A model generated the notes under the pieces. It made no database searches, was not told where the DNA came from, and saw only the letters and a list, made by a program, of their open reading frames with translations. Made by a program: the position numbers and the translations under genes. 64,000 nt of DNA. It comes from Massilia sp. Root418. GTDB lineage: Bacteria; Pseudomonadota; Gammaproteobacteria; Burkholderiales; Burkholderiaceae_D. Location: contig NZ_LMEC01000003.1 in the NCBI RefSeq assembly GCF_001425265.1, positions 1 through 64,000 of the forward strand, in the 5' to 3' direction. Each line of letters begins with the position of its first letter. Position 1 is the stretch's first letter. Positions 51,010 to 61,500 of the stretch are shown here, piece after piece.

Positions 51010-52631
51010 TTTTGCGGGACCGGGGTCAGGTTCAGGTCCTGGAAGTCGTAGCTGAAGTCTGTCTCTGCCGATACCGGTTTCATTTTCACGCGCTCGATGC
51101 TGCCGTCCGGGTTCAGCGCGAAGCTCACGTAGGCGTCCGCGTTGAAGTTGCGCTGGCGCCAGCGGACGATGAAACTGTCATGCTGGAAGTGTTCCAGCTC
51201 GCCCACCAGGTCCGGCGTTTTCGCAAAGCGCATCACCTGTTTCCGGCCTTCGCGCGTGATGGTGACCAGGCCATACCAGGGGTCCTGGTATTCGCCTTCG
51301 TAGGCCGCCAGGGGCAGCGAGGGCTGCGACCCGGCCGCGCGCGCCGACGAGGCCTTGCCCACTTTCGCCAGCTCTTCCTGGTGTTTGGCCTGCTCGTCGG
51401 CCGAGACGATGCCGATCCAGTCGGTGGCGGGCGCGTTCAGGTACTGGTCCAGCAGGCGCCACTGCAGCGCCGCCATGGAGCCGCTGTTCTCCGCGTTGGT
51501 GAGGATGGCGATGCCCAGCTTTTCTTCCGGCACCAGCAGCACACGCGAGTAGAAGCCTTGCAGCGCGCCGCCGTGCAGGGCAACCTTGCGGCCGCGGTAG
51601 TCGCGCAGCTGGAAGCCCAGGCCGTAGGCGGCGAAGTTCGGCCGCGTGGCCGCCAGCGGCGGCTTGGGCTCGGTGATCTTCATCGGCGTTTGCGCGGTCC
51701 ACATTTCGCGCAGCTGCTTGTCGCTGACCAGCTGCCTGCCGTCCGGCGCCTTGCCGCCGTTCAGCAGCATGGTCATCCAGCGCGCCATGTCCTCGGCGCT
51801 GGTGTTGATGCCGACCGCGCCGGCGGCGTTCTCCACCGGCATGGGCTTGACCACGGTGGTGGTTTCGCCGACCTTGCTGTGCGGCGCGGCATAGTCCGCG
51901 CTCCTCAGCATCTCGGCCACGCTGGTGGTGCTGCCGTCCATGCCCAGCGGCGCCAGGATGCGCTCGCGCACCGCCTCGCCCCACGACTTGCCGGCCTTGC
52001 TGGCAATGATCTTGCCGGCCACGATGTAGAGCAGGTTGTCGTAGGCGTAGCTGTTGCGGAAGCTGGTGGCTGGCTTGAGATAGCGCAGGCGGTCGATGAT
52101 CTCGTCGCTGGTGAAGGTGGTGGTCGGCCACCACATCAAGTCGCCCGCGCCCAGGCCAAGGCCGCTGCGGTGGGTCAGCAGGTCGCGCACGGTCATGGCG
52201 CCGGTGACGTAGGCGTCGTACATCTGGAAACCGGGCAGGTGTTTGGTGACGGGGTCGTCCCATTTCAGCTTGCCTTCGTCCACCAGCATGGCCAGCGCGG
52301 CGGCCGTGAAGGCCTTGGAATTGGACGCCACTTCAAACAGCGTGCGCCCCGTGACGGGGGCCGGCTCGCCGAGCCTGCGCACGCCGTAGCCTTTGGCGGC
52401 GACCACCTTGCCGTCCTTGACGATGGCGATGGCAATGCCCGGCACATCGAAGGTTTTCAGGACGCGGTTGACGTCCGCGTCCAGGTCGAAGGCGGCTTGC
52501 GGCGCGGCAGCCGCCGCCGATGCCGAGGCGGCTGCCAGCACCGGCGCCGCATCGGCGGAGGGGGCGGCCCAGGCGCCGGTGGCGCATGCCAGCAGCAGCG
52601 CGGCGGCCAGTCTGGTGCTCACTGCCTTCAT
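51006..52631 (-). CDS. Serine hydrolase, beta-lactamase class C/PBP4* family
   Basis: A 541-residue exported protein. Signal peptide 1-22. The serine-beta-lactamase-like domain has S103-x-x-K106 (ASNSKAFT) and Y197-D-N199 (YAYDNLLY), plus an HGGALQG element in the KTG position. The C-terminal ~110 residues resemble the DUF3471 domain of related esterases and D-amino acid peptidases. True beta-lactamase activity is unlikely; a peptidase or esterase is more probable. ATG overlaps the stop of the upstream M1 aminopeptidase (ATGA), so the two form an operon. Confidence 0.88.
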   Translation of the reverse strand: MKAVSTRLAAALLLACATGAWAAPSADAAPVLAAASASAAAAAPQAAFDLDADVNRVLKTFDVPGIAIAIVKDGKVVAAKGYGVRRLGEPAPVTGRTLFEVASNSKAFTAAALAMLVDEGKLKWDDPVTKHLPGFQMYDAYVTGAMTVRDLLTHRSGLGLGAGDLMWWPTTTFTSDEIIDRLRYLKPATSFRNSYAYDNLLYIVAGKIIASKAGKSWGEAVRERILAPLGMDGSTTSVAEMLRSADYAAPHSKVGETTTVVKPMPVENAAGAVGINTSAEDMARWMTMLLNGGKAPDGRQLVSDKQLREMWTAQTPMKITEPKPPLAATRPNFAAYGLGFQLRDYRGRKVALHGGALQGFYSRVLLVPEEKLGIAILTNAENSGSMAALQWRLLDQYLNAPATDWIGIVSADEQAKHQEELAKVGKASSARAAGSQPSLPLAAYEGEYQDPWYGLVTITREGRKQVMRFAKTPDLVGELEHFQHDSFIVRWRQRNFNADAYVSFALNPDGSIERVKMKPVSAETDFSYDFQDLNLTPVPQK

Positions 52632-54481
52632 TTCTTCTCCAGCAGCTTGTTGACCGCTTTCTGGGTATCCGGGTGGTAGCGCGGACGTGCTTCCTTGTAC
52701 AGCGCCAGCGCCCAGTCGCGGTCGGCGGGGTTCTTCAGCAGCGCGGTGTAGAGCGGCACCACGAACTTCTTGCGGCCCACGCTCAGCAGGAAGCTTTTCA
52801 GCGGGGCGCGCACGTCGTAGCCGGCCTTCACGGACGCCAGGTAGAAGCGGAACGCCACCTCGTTATTGCCGCTCTTGGCCAGGCCGAACGCCTGGTCCAG
52901 TTCCTTGAGCTGGGCGGCGCCAGCCTTGCCGTCGATGTCGTTCAGGAAGTGCATCCACTCGATGGCGATCCAGTTCTTGGTGGCCAGGCTGGGGGTGGCC
53001 AGTTCGCCCTTCAGCCATGCGTCGCGCTGCGCGTCCAGCCCTGCCAGGCGCGGCGAGGTGACGCGCCTGGCACTGGCGGGCACGCCCGCGCCGTACAGCC
53101 ATTCATCCAGCTCGGCCTGGGTCATCACCTCGGGGTGCTGGGCCAGCAGGTTTTTCTGCAGGTAGCTCACGAACTGCTCGGTGGTGGCAGACTGGAAGGC
53201 GTGCTGGTCGAACCAGCCGCGCAGGAAGGGATCGAACACGGCGCGGCCGGCGCGCTGCTCCAGCGTGTGCAGCAGCCAGGCGCCCTTCGGATAGGCCAGG
53301 CCTTCGTCGGTATAGGTGGCGGTGCCGGTGTCCGGGTCGCGCGTGATGAGCGCCTGCTTGGGAACCGGGATGTCCTTGAGCGACGCGAACAGCTCTTCCT
53401 GCTCCAGCTGCAGGCCCATCTCGGCCACTTCGGCGCCGTACAGGCTCTCGACAATGCGGGTGGTGACGTAGGTGGTGAAGCCTTCGTTCAGCCACCAGTG
53501 CTTCCACGAGGCGTTGGTGACCAGGTTGCCGGACCAGGAATGCGCCAGCTCGTGCGCGATCAGGTCCACCAGGCTGCGGTCGCCCGCGATCATGGTGGGC
53601 GTGAGGAAGGTCATGCGCGGGTTTTCCATGCCGCCGATGGGGAAGGACGGCGGCAGTACCAGCATGTCGTAACGCCCCCAGCGGTACGGGCCGTACAGCG
53701 ACTCGGCGGCGTCGATCATCTTCTCGGTGTCGGCCAGCTCGTGGGCGGCTGCGTCGATGCGGGCCGGCTCGGCATACACGGCCGTGCGCGGGCCGAGATT
53801 GCGCACCTCGATTTCGCCGATGGCGATGGCCAGCAGGTAGGACGGGATCGGCTGCGGCATCTTGAACTTCCAGCCGCCCTGGCCGTTGGCCTTCTGGTCG
53901 TTCTCGGCGCTCATCACCACCCGCAGGCCGGACGGCGCATCCACCCGCGCGCTGTAGGTGAAACGCACGGCGGGCGTGTCCTGCACCGGCGCCCAGGAAC
54001 GCGCGTCGATGGTTTCGGACTGGCTGAACATGAAGGGACGCTTGCCGGACATGGTCTGCTGCGGCGTCATCCACTGCAGGGCGGACGCGGTGGGCGCGGT
54101 GCGGTAGTACACGCGCACCTTCTCCGGCTGGTTCGCCAGCGCGATGCGCAGGGCCTGGCCCTTCTCGGCGTCGGGCTTGTCCATCATATAGGAGGCGGGC
54201 GCCCAGCGGCCGTTCGGCTGCAGCACCTGCACCTTGGCGATGCTGAGCTGGCGCGTGTCCAGCACCAGCGAGCGGGCCGACTTGTCGAGCCAGTTCAGGG
54301 TCAGTTCGGCATAGCCGCTCAGGGTCTTGCGGCCGAAGTCCGCTTTCAGGTCGAGATGCAGGTCCGTGGTGCGGACCTGGTCGTAGCGGGCGTAGCTGAG
54401 CGGGTCTTGCGCCATGGCGGCGGTCCCGGTCTGGGCCAGCAGCGCGCACAACAGCAAGCGCAGGGGGGTATGGTTTTGCAT
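52628..54481 (-). CDS. M1-family aminopeptidase (leukotriene A4 hydrolase-like)
   Basis: A 617-residue exported zinc aminopeptidase. Signal peptide 1-24. Substrate motif GGMEN (283-287), zinc motif HELAH (310-314) with the third ligand E333 in WLNEGFT, and a C-terminal helical domain of the LTA4-hydrolase type. It probably trims N-terminal residues from peptides in the periplasm. It is co-transcribed with the serine hydrolase (4-nt overlap). It is divergent from the riboswitch-controlled Mn exporter gene. Confidence 0.93.
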   Translation of the reverse strand: MQNHTPLRLLLCALLAQTGTAAMAQDPLSYARYDQVRTTDLHLDLKADFGRKTLSGYAELTLNWLDKSARSLVLDTRQLSIAKVQVLQPNGRWAPASYMMDKPDAEKGQALRIALANQPEKVRVYYRTAPTASALQWMTPQQTMSGKRPFMFSQSETIDARSWAPVQDTPAVRFTYSARVDAPSGLRVVMSAENDQKANGQGGWKFKMPQPIPSYLLAIAIGEIEVRNLGPRTAVYAEPARIDAAAHELADTEKMIDAAESLYGPYRWGRYDMLVLPPSFPIGGMENPRMTFLTPTMIAGDRSLVDLIAHELAHSWSGNLVTNASWKHWWLNEGFTTYVTTRIVESLYGAEVAEMGLQLEQEELFASLKDIPVPKQALITRDPDTGTATYTDEGLAYPKGAWLLHTLEQRAGRAVFDPFLRGWFDQHAFQSATTEQFVSYLQKNLLAQHPEVMTQAELDEWLYGAGVPASARRVTSPRLAGLDAQRDAWLKGELATPSLATKNWIAIEWMHFLNDIDGKAGAAQLKELDQAFGLAKSGNNEVAFRFYLASVKAGYDVRAPLKSFLLSVGRKKFVVPLYTALLKNPADRDWALALYKEARPRYHPDTQKAVNKLLEKK

Positions 54482-54543
54482 AGTCTTCTTTGGTTAAGAA
54501 AGGGCGCGGAGCAGAATAGCATAGAAGGGTTGGATTTTCAGTC

Positions 54544-54552
54544 TGCTATAAT
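54544..54552 (+). promoter_or_regulatory. Extended -10 promoter for the riboswitch transcript
   Basis: TGCTATAAT is a perfect extended -10 element; a clear -35 box at the right distance is lacking. Transcription would start about 54559, just before the riboswitch. Confidence 0.65.
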
Positions 54553-54562
54553 GCGCCCTGAA

Positions 54563-54700
54563 CTTTAGGGAGTAGTCGGCTTCCGGCTCCCACCGGAAGA
54601 ATCTGCGTCAACATAATCGGCCCGCAGGCCGTGGCGCAGATGGCAACAGCCGCGCGCATCATGCGCGTGCTGCACGCTTGACGAGACTATCGATCGAGGA
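54563..54700 (+). ncRNA. yybP-ykoY manganese riboswitch
   Basis: The leader of the UPF0016 gene contains the conserved yybP-ykoY elements in order: GGGAGTAG (54568-54575), a CGTCAACATA internal loop, and ACGAGACTATC near the 3' end of the aptamer. These are separated by GC-rich helices. The family senses Mn2+ and commonly controls Mn exporters, which matches the gene downstream. Confidence 0.85.
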
Positions 54701-54733
54701 GCGGCCGCGATGGGCCGGAGTCGCTCCTGGATC
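54693..54733 (+). terminator. Expression-platform hairpin after the Mn riboswitch
   Basis: AGGAGCG (54697-54703) pairs with CGCTCCT (54722-54728), and flanking GATC sequences extend the stem across a G-G mismatch. CTTTGGTT follows. It resembles a terminator that Mn2+ binding would disrupt, although the T-run is short. Confidence 0.5.
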
Positions 54734-54767
54734 TTTGGTTAACGTCCGGCCCTGAAGACCTCATCAC

Positions 54768-55343
54768 ATGGAAGCTTTTCTTCTCTCCACCGGCATCGTT
54801 GCCCTCGCTGAAATCGGCGATAAAACCCAGCTGCTCGCATTTTGCCTGGCCGCGCAATTCCGCCGCCCCATCCCTATCGTGCTGGGCATCTTCACGGCCA
54901 CGGTGGCCAACCACGCCTTCGCCGGCGCCGTGGGCAGCTTCATCACCGGCCTGATGGGGCCGGACGTGCTGCGCTGGGTACTGGGCCTGTCCTTCCTGGC
55001 CATGGCGGCCTGGATACTGGTGCCCGACGAGATCGACGAGGACGCGCAGCCGACCGCCAAGTACGGCGTGTTCGCGGCCACCGTGATCGCCTTCTTCCTG
55101 GCCGAGATGGGCGACAAGACGCAAATCGCCACCGTGGCCCTGGCGGCGCGCTTCGACAGCCTGCTGGCAGTGGTGGCCGGCACCACCTTCGGCATGATGC
55201 TGGCCAATGTGCCGGCGGTTTACCTGGGCAAGAGCGTGGCCACGAAAATCCCGCTCAAGCTGGTGCACGGGATTGCGGCGGCCATCTTTGCCGCGATCGG
55301 TATTGCCACCTTGCTGGGGGCGGGCGCGGGCCTGGGCGTTTGA
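54768..55343 (+). CDS. UPF0016/GDT1-TMEM165 family manganese exporter
   Basis: A 191-residue protein with six membrane segments in two repeats, each carrying the family motif: EIGDKTQ (15-21) and EMGDKTQ in the second half. These motifs bind the transported cation. Bacterial members (MneA type) export Mn2+ and are frequently under yybP-ykoY control, exactly as here. The gene is monocistronic, and a REP pair follows it. Confidence 0.93.
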   Translation: MEAFLLSTGIVALAEIGDKTQLLAFCLAAQFRRPIPIVLGIFTATVANHAFAGAVGSFITGLMGPDVLRWVLGLSFLAMAAWILVPDEIDEDAQPTAKYGVFAATVIAFFLAEMGDKTQIATVALAARFDSLLAVVAGTTFGMMLANVPAVYLGKSVATKIPLKLVHGIAAAIFAAIGIATLLGAGAGLGV

Positions 55344-55373
55344 GGCGGCTCTCGGCGGATCTCGGCGGATCTC

Positions 55374-55478
55374 GGCGGGTTACGCGCTGCGCGCTAACCC
55401 GCCCTACGCCCGACGCCCGACGCCATGCGCCCTGCCCCGCTGCACCGTAGGGCGGGTTAGGCGCAGCCGTAACCCGCC
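55374..55478. repeat. REP-like palindrome pair (BIME)
   Basis: Two REP units, 55374-55408 and 55446-55478, in opposite orientation between convergent genes. The first has GCGCTGCGCGC in its centre. Three tandem copies of a CTCGGCGGAT-like unit precede it (55351-55380). Confidence 0.82.
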
Positions 55479-55502
55479 AAAGCCGGCCCGCTACGCCTCC
55501 GC

Positions 55503-58500
55503 CTAAGGCGCCAGCACCAGCGTGGCCGCGTGCGGCCGGCCGTCGTCCACCAGCTGGATGTCGGCGCCCGCCTGCAGGGCGCCGTCCACCGTCAGGCCGG
55601 CCGCGCCTTCGCGCTTGATCTCGATGGTGTACACGCTGGCGCCGTAACGGTAGCTCAGCGTATAGCCCGGCCACGCGGCGGGAATGCGCGGCGCCAGCGA
55701 CAGTTTGTCCGCCGTGCGCGTGAGCCCCAGCAGGGACTCCAGTATCAGGCGGTACATCCAGCCCGATGAACCGGTGTACCAGCTCCACCCGCCGCGCCCC
55801 ACGTGCGGCGATACCGCATACACGTCCGCCGTCACCACGTAGGGCTCCACCTTGTACACCGCGCTCGATTCGGCCGTGCTGCCGTGCTGCACCGGATTAA
55901 TCATGCGCATCAGCTCCCACGCCTTCTCCACGTCGCCCATCTTGGCGAACGCCATCACGGTCCAGATGGCCGCATGCGTGTACTGGCCGCCGTTCTCGCG
56001 CACGCCCGGCACGTAGCCGCGGATGTAGCCGGGATTCAGGTCGGCCTTGTCGAACGGCGGATCGAGCAACTGGATCAGGCCGAAGTCGCGCCGCACCAGG
56101 CGCTGGTCAACCTGCGCCATGGCCCCGTGCACGCGCTCCTTGCTGGCCGCGCCCGACAGGATGCCCCAGCTCTGCGAAATGGAATCGATCTGGCATTCCT
56201 CGTTCTCGTGCGAGCCGAGCGGGGTGCCGTCGTCGAAATAGGCGCGGCGATACCACTGGCCGTCCCACGCGTTCTGCTCGACGTTGGCGGCCAGCTTGCG
56301 CGCCTCCTCGCGGCACTCGGCGCCGAAAGCGCCGTCGCCGCGCTGGTCGGCCACCTCGCCGAAGCGCTGCAGCACCTCGTACAGGAAGAAGGCCAGCCAC
56401 ACGCTTTCGCCCTTGCCCTCCTCGCCCACCTTGTCCATGCCGTCGTTCCAGTCGCAGGAGCCGATCAGCGGCAAGCCGTGGACGCCAAAGCGCAGGCCGT
56501 TGCGGATGGCGCGCACGCAGTGCTCGTACACGCTGCCGGTAACGGCCGAGCGGGTCGGCATGTCGTAGTAGGAATCCTCTTCCGGCTTGACCGGGCGGCC
56601 TTCTAGGAAGTGCACCACTTCATCCAGCACCGTCAGGTCGCCGGTGGTGGTGACGTAGCGCGCCACGCCCAGCGGCAGCCACAGGTAGTCGTCCGAGCAG
56701 TGCGTGCGCACGCCCCGGTCCGACGGCGGGTGCCACCAGTGCTGCACGTCCCCTTCCAGGAACTGGTGCGCGCAGCACAGCACGATATGGTCGCGCAGCA
56801 GCTGCGGTTCGGTGTGCACCATGGCCATGGCGTCCTGCAGCTGGTCGCGGAAGCCGAAGGCGCCGCCGGACTGGTAGTAGCCGCTGCGCGCCCACATGCG
56901 GCAGGCGATGGTCTGGTACATCAGCCAGCCGTTGGCGATCACGTCCAGCGACGCTTCCGGCGTGGCGATCTGCACCGCGCCCAAGGTCTTGTCCCAGTGC
57001 GCGCGCACCGCGGCCAGCGTGTCGCGCGCGGCCGCCTGGCCGCCGTGTTTCTGCACCAGGCTGGAGGCGTCGGCGTTGCGGCGCCCGCCCAGGCCGAGCA
57101 GGAACACGATCTCGCGCTCCTGGCCGGGCAGCAGGTCGAATGGCACCTGGATGGCGGCGCACGAGTCGAGTGCGGTGCCGACCTTGCCGGACAGGCGCAC
57201 GCGGTGCAGCGCCTGCGGGTTGGCCAGGGTGCCGTTACGGCCCAGGAACTCGGTGCGGTCCGCCGTGATGGAGCGGGTGGCGGCGTCCGCGTTGAAGAAG
57301 GCCACGCGGCCCGAGAACTCGGTGTTGTACGGGTTGCGCGCGAACAGCGCGCCGCTGATCGGGTCCAGCTCGGTGATGATGTGCATGCCGGACTTGGAGC
57401 GCATGTCGCCCAGCACCCACTCGACATAGCCGGTGGCCGACAGCCGGCGCGGTATCTGCGAGTCGTTGCGCACCTTGAGCACGGTATAGCGCAGCGGCGC
57501 GTCCAGCGCCACGAAGGTGGTCAGCTCGGACGCGATGCCGGCCTCGGTATGCTCGAAGGTGCTGTAGCCGAAGCCGTGGCGGGTGACGTAGTCGCCGCTG
57601 CCGCGCGCCGGCAAGGCGGTGGGCGACCAGAAGCGGCCGCTCTGCTCGTCGCGCAGGTAGAACGCTTCGCCGCTGCCGTCAGACACCGGGTCGTTATGCC
57701 ACGGCGTGAGGCGGAATTCGTGCGCGTTCTCCTGCCAGGTGTAGGCCTGCCCGCTTTCCGAAATGACGCTGCCGAACTGCGGGTTGGCCAGCACATTGGA
57801 CCAGGGCGCGGGCGTGCGCTGCGCCTCGCTGGTGACGATCACGTACTCGCTGCCGTCGGCCGAGAAGCCGCCGATGCCGTTGGCCAGCTGCAGGCCCTGC
57901 GGCGTGTGCGTGTGCGGGCCGGCCTCGTCGTACTCGCCGCGCGGGTCCGCCATCAGCGGCGGCATGCGCAGCGGCGCCGTGCCGGGGCGCTTGATCTGCT
58001 CGGCCAGCGTGCCGCGCTGGTCGCTGATGATGACGCGCGCCACCGACTGCAGCAGGATGCGGTCCTCGGGCGCGATCTGCTCGCCCATGCGCACGAAAAT
58101 GCCGCCCGGGCGGTCGATGGCCTGGGCGTCGATGCCGGACGCAATCAGGCCCATGATCTGATCCTGCAGCGCCTGCCGGTAGCCGGACAGGTCCTCGTAC
58201 CAGATCACCAGGTCCACCGTGAGGCCCTTCAGGCGCCAGTAGGCGTGCGCCTGCACCATCTGGCGCGCCAGCTCGATGTTTGCCGGGTCGCGGATCTGCA
58301 GCAGCACAATCGGCAGGTCGCCGGAAATGGCATAGGCCCACAGGCCGGACTGGCCGCGCTGGTTCTTGCTCAGGATGCCGGCGTCCGCGCGCAGCACGGC
58401 GTTCGGGTAGATCACGCTGTTGGCCAGGCGGCCGTACAGCTGCGCGTCCGTTTCGCTGGCGTTGAGCTGGCGCAGCACCACCTGGCTGTGGGTCCAGGCC

Positions 58501-61500
58501 AGTTCGAACACGCGGTCGGCCAGGTGGCGGTCCTGGTATTTGTCGATCAGGTGCAGGGCCGATTCGCGGGTGTCCGTCATGCCGGTGACGATGTCGACCG
58601 TGGCCGATTCGTCCGGCTCCAGCACGATCTGGTAGCGGATCGAGACGATGGGATCCAGCACCGAACCTTCCGCGCCGCTCAGCGGGCCGGCTTCCTTCAT
58701 GGCGCGCGGCGCCACGGCGGTGTTGCCGCGGCCGATGAAGCGCGCGCGGTCGGTTTCATAGGAGACGTTGCTGATGGCCGCGTCGTGCAGGGTCATCAGG
58801 TGCAGCATGTAGGGCATGTGCTCGCCCTTGCCGCGCGGGCGGCGCGTGCACAGGATGGCGGTCTCCTGCGGCAGGATCTCGGTCTGCACGAACAGCTTGG
58901 AGAAGGCCGGGTGCGCCGCGTCGGCCGGCGCCGGCGCCATCACCACTTCGGCGAAGCTGGTCACCTCGATGGTGCGGCGGCGCTCGGACTTGTTGGTGAT
59001 GCGGGTGCGCCGCATTTCGATATCGTCTTCCGGCGACACCACGATCTCGGTGTACAGCTCCAGGTCGCGGTCGCTGCGCCGGAACTCGGCGCGGCCCTCG
59101 GAGAAGATCACCTCGTATTTGCGCGGCTCGGCCAGCGTGGGCTGGTAGGTGGTGGACCAGTAGGTGCCGTCGTCCAGGTCGCGCACGTAGCAGAAGTTGC
59201 CCCAGTTGTCGCGCGTGCTGTCCTCGCGCCAGCGGGTCACGGCCAGGTCGCGCCAGCGGCTGTAGCTGCCGCCGGCGCTGGTCACCATCACGTGGTAGCG
59301 GCCGTTCGACAGCAGCTGGGTTTCCGGCACCGGCGGGTTGGGCTGGTTCAGGATGCGCATCGGCTGCGCCTGGTCCTGCGCCACGGTGCGGATCGCGGCC
59401 TGCTCGGCGGTGTTGGAATAGAAGGCGCCGGCGCGCGGGCTGCGCTCCTGCAGCACCAGCAGGGTCGATTGCAGCAGCGGGTCGGCCTCGAAGCGGCGCT
59501 GCATCGGCCTGTCGTGCAGCAGATAGCTCAGCGACAGCAAGCCCATGCCCTGGTGGTGCACCATGAAGGAGCGGATCACCGCGTGCTGCTGGCCGCGCGG
59601 CAGGCGCGCCGGCGTGTAGTCGATCGCTTCGTAGAAGCCGTAGCGGCCCATGAAGCCCATGGTGGCCATTTTCTGCAGGTTGGCGCAGGACGCTTCCGGA
59701 TGCACCATCAGCCCCATCATGCTGGCGTAGGGCGCCACCACCAGGTCGTCCGCCAGGCCGCGCTTCAGGCCCAGACCGGGCACGCCGAAGGCGCGGTACT
59801 GGTAGTTCAGCGCGGCGTCCACCGTGTTGTAGCCGGACTCGGAAATCCCCCACGGCACGCTGCGCTGCTTGCCGTAGTCGATCTGCGCGGCGATCACGGA
59901 ATTGTAGGTCTGGTCCAGCAAGGTGCTGGGGTAGTTCGGCATCACCAGCAGCGGCATCAGGTACTCGAACATGGAGCCGCTCCAGGACAGCAGCACCGGC
60001 TTGCCGCCCAACATGCACAGCTGGCGGCCCAGCGCGAACCAGTGCTCCTGCGGCAGCTGGCCCTGGGCGATGGCCACGAAGCTGGCCAGCCGCACCTCGG
60101 AGGCCAGCAGGTCGTAATAGCTGGCATCGAGGCGGCGCTCGGTGACGTTGTAGCCGATGGCCAGCAAATTCGTGGTGGGGTTGAACAGGAAACCGTATTC
60201 CACCTGGGCGTAGTCCTGCGCCTGGCGCGCCAGCTCCTGCAATTGTTCCATGCGGCGGCGCGCGTGCGCGGCGCCCTGCGCCACCAGCCCGCCCAGCAGC
60301 TGCTGGCGTTCGCGCTCGCCCGGCGCCAGGTCGGACTGGGCGGACACGCCCTGCGTGCCTTGGGTGCCTTGGGCACCTTGGGCACCTTGGGCACCCTGTA
60401 TCCCGTGCGGCATGGCGGCCAGTTCGCGCAGGGTGGGAATGCGCAGCAGGTTGGCGTCGAACACCTCGCCGGCCGTGATCCACGGCGCCAGCAGCAGCAG
60501 GTCGTCCAGCGCGGCCTTGCACTGCACGGCCAGCGCGGCGGCCCACGGCTGCACCGTGGCATCGGCCGGCTGGAACGCCGCGCTGGCGGCCACCGCCCGC
60601 TGCAGCCAGGCGTGCAGCTCGATCAGGTTGGCCGGATACAGGGGCCGCAGCGGCGCGATGTCCTTCTGCAGCTGGAGCAGTTCGTCCGGCACGTCGGCGC
60701 CGCCGCCGGGCACTTGTGCGGCCGCCTCCATCAGCACCAGGATGGAGGTGCCGATGCCGTCCACCACCTGCGGCGCCACGATGGGCTGGTCCGCCAGCTG
60801 CAGCAAGCCTTGCTGCAGGGTGAGCAGATGGCCCGCCAGGTTGCCGCTGTCCACCGTGGAGATATAGATGGGGTACAGCGGCTTCATGGTGAGCGTGTCG
60901 TACCAGTTGTAGAAGTGGCCCTGGTGGCGGTCCAGCCTGGCCATGGCGTCCAGCGTGCCGGCGGTGCGCACCACCAGCTGCGCGCCGCAGATGTAGCCGA
61001 AATCGTGCGCCGTGAGATTGGCCAGCAGCGCCATGCCGATATTGGTGGGCGAGGTGCGGTGGGCGATCACCTGCACCGGATGCTCCTGCATGTTATCGGG
61101 CGGCAGCCAGTTGTCTTCCGGGCCCACGAAGGTGTCGAAATAAGCCCAGGTCTTGCGCGCCAGCATATGCAGGAAGGTGTTCTGCTCCGCACTCAGCGCG
61201 GCTTGCTCGCGGCGCAGCGGCTGGCTGATCCACCATGCCACCACGGGCGCGCCCAGCCAGCCGGCCAGGAACAGCAGCGCGGGCCCGAAAGCGTCCGGAC
61301 GCCAGGCCAGCAGGGCCACGCCGGCCACCAGCGCCAGCGTGGGCGAGGCCCACATGGTGCGCCAGTAGTCGGACAGTTCGTTGCCGCCGCGGCTGAGCGC
61401 CGAGGCGCGCCACTGCAGCAGCTTGCGCTTCGAGACCAGCGTGCGCCACATGGCGCGCGCGATGGCATCCAGGCCGAAGAAGGATTCGTAGGGCAGGAAC

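Noticed and set aside
51006..52631. Beta-lactamase resistance gene
   Set aside because: SxxK and YxN are present, but the protein is far longer than AmpC, has a DUF3471-like C-terminus and sits in an operon with an aminopeptidase; a peptidase or esterase role is more likely.
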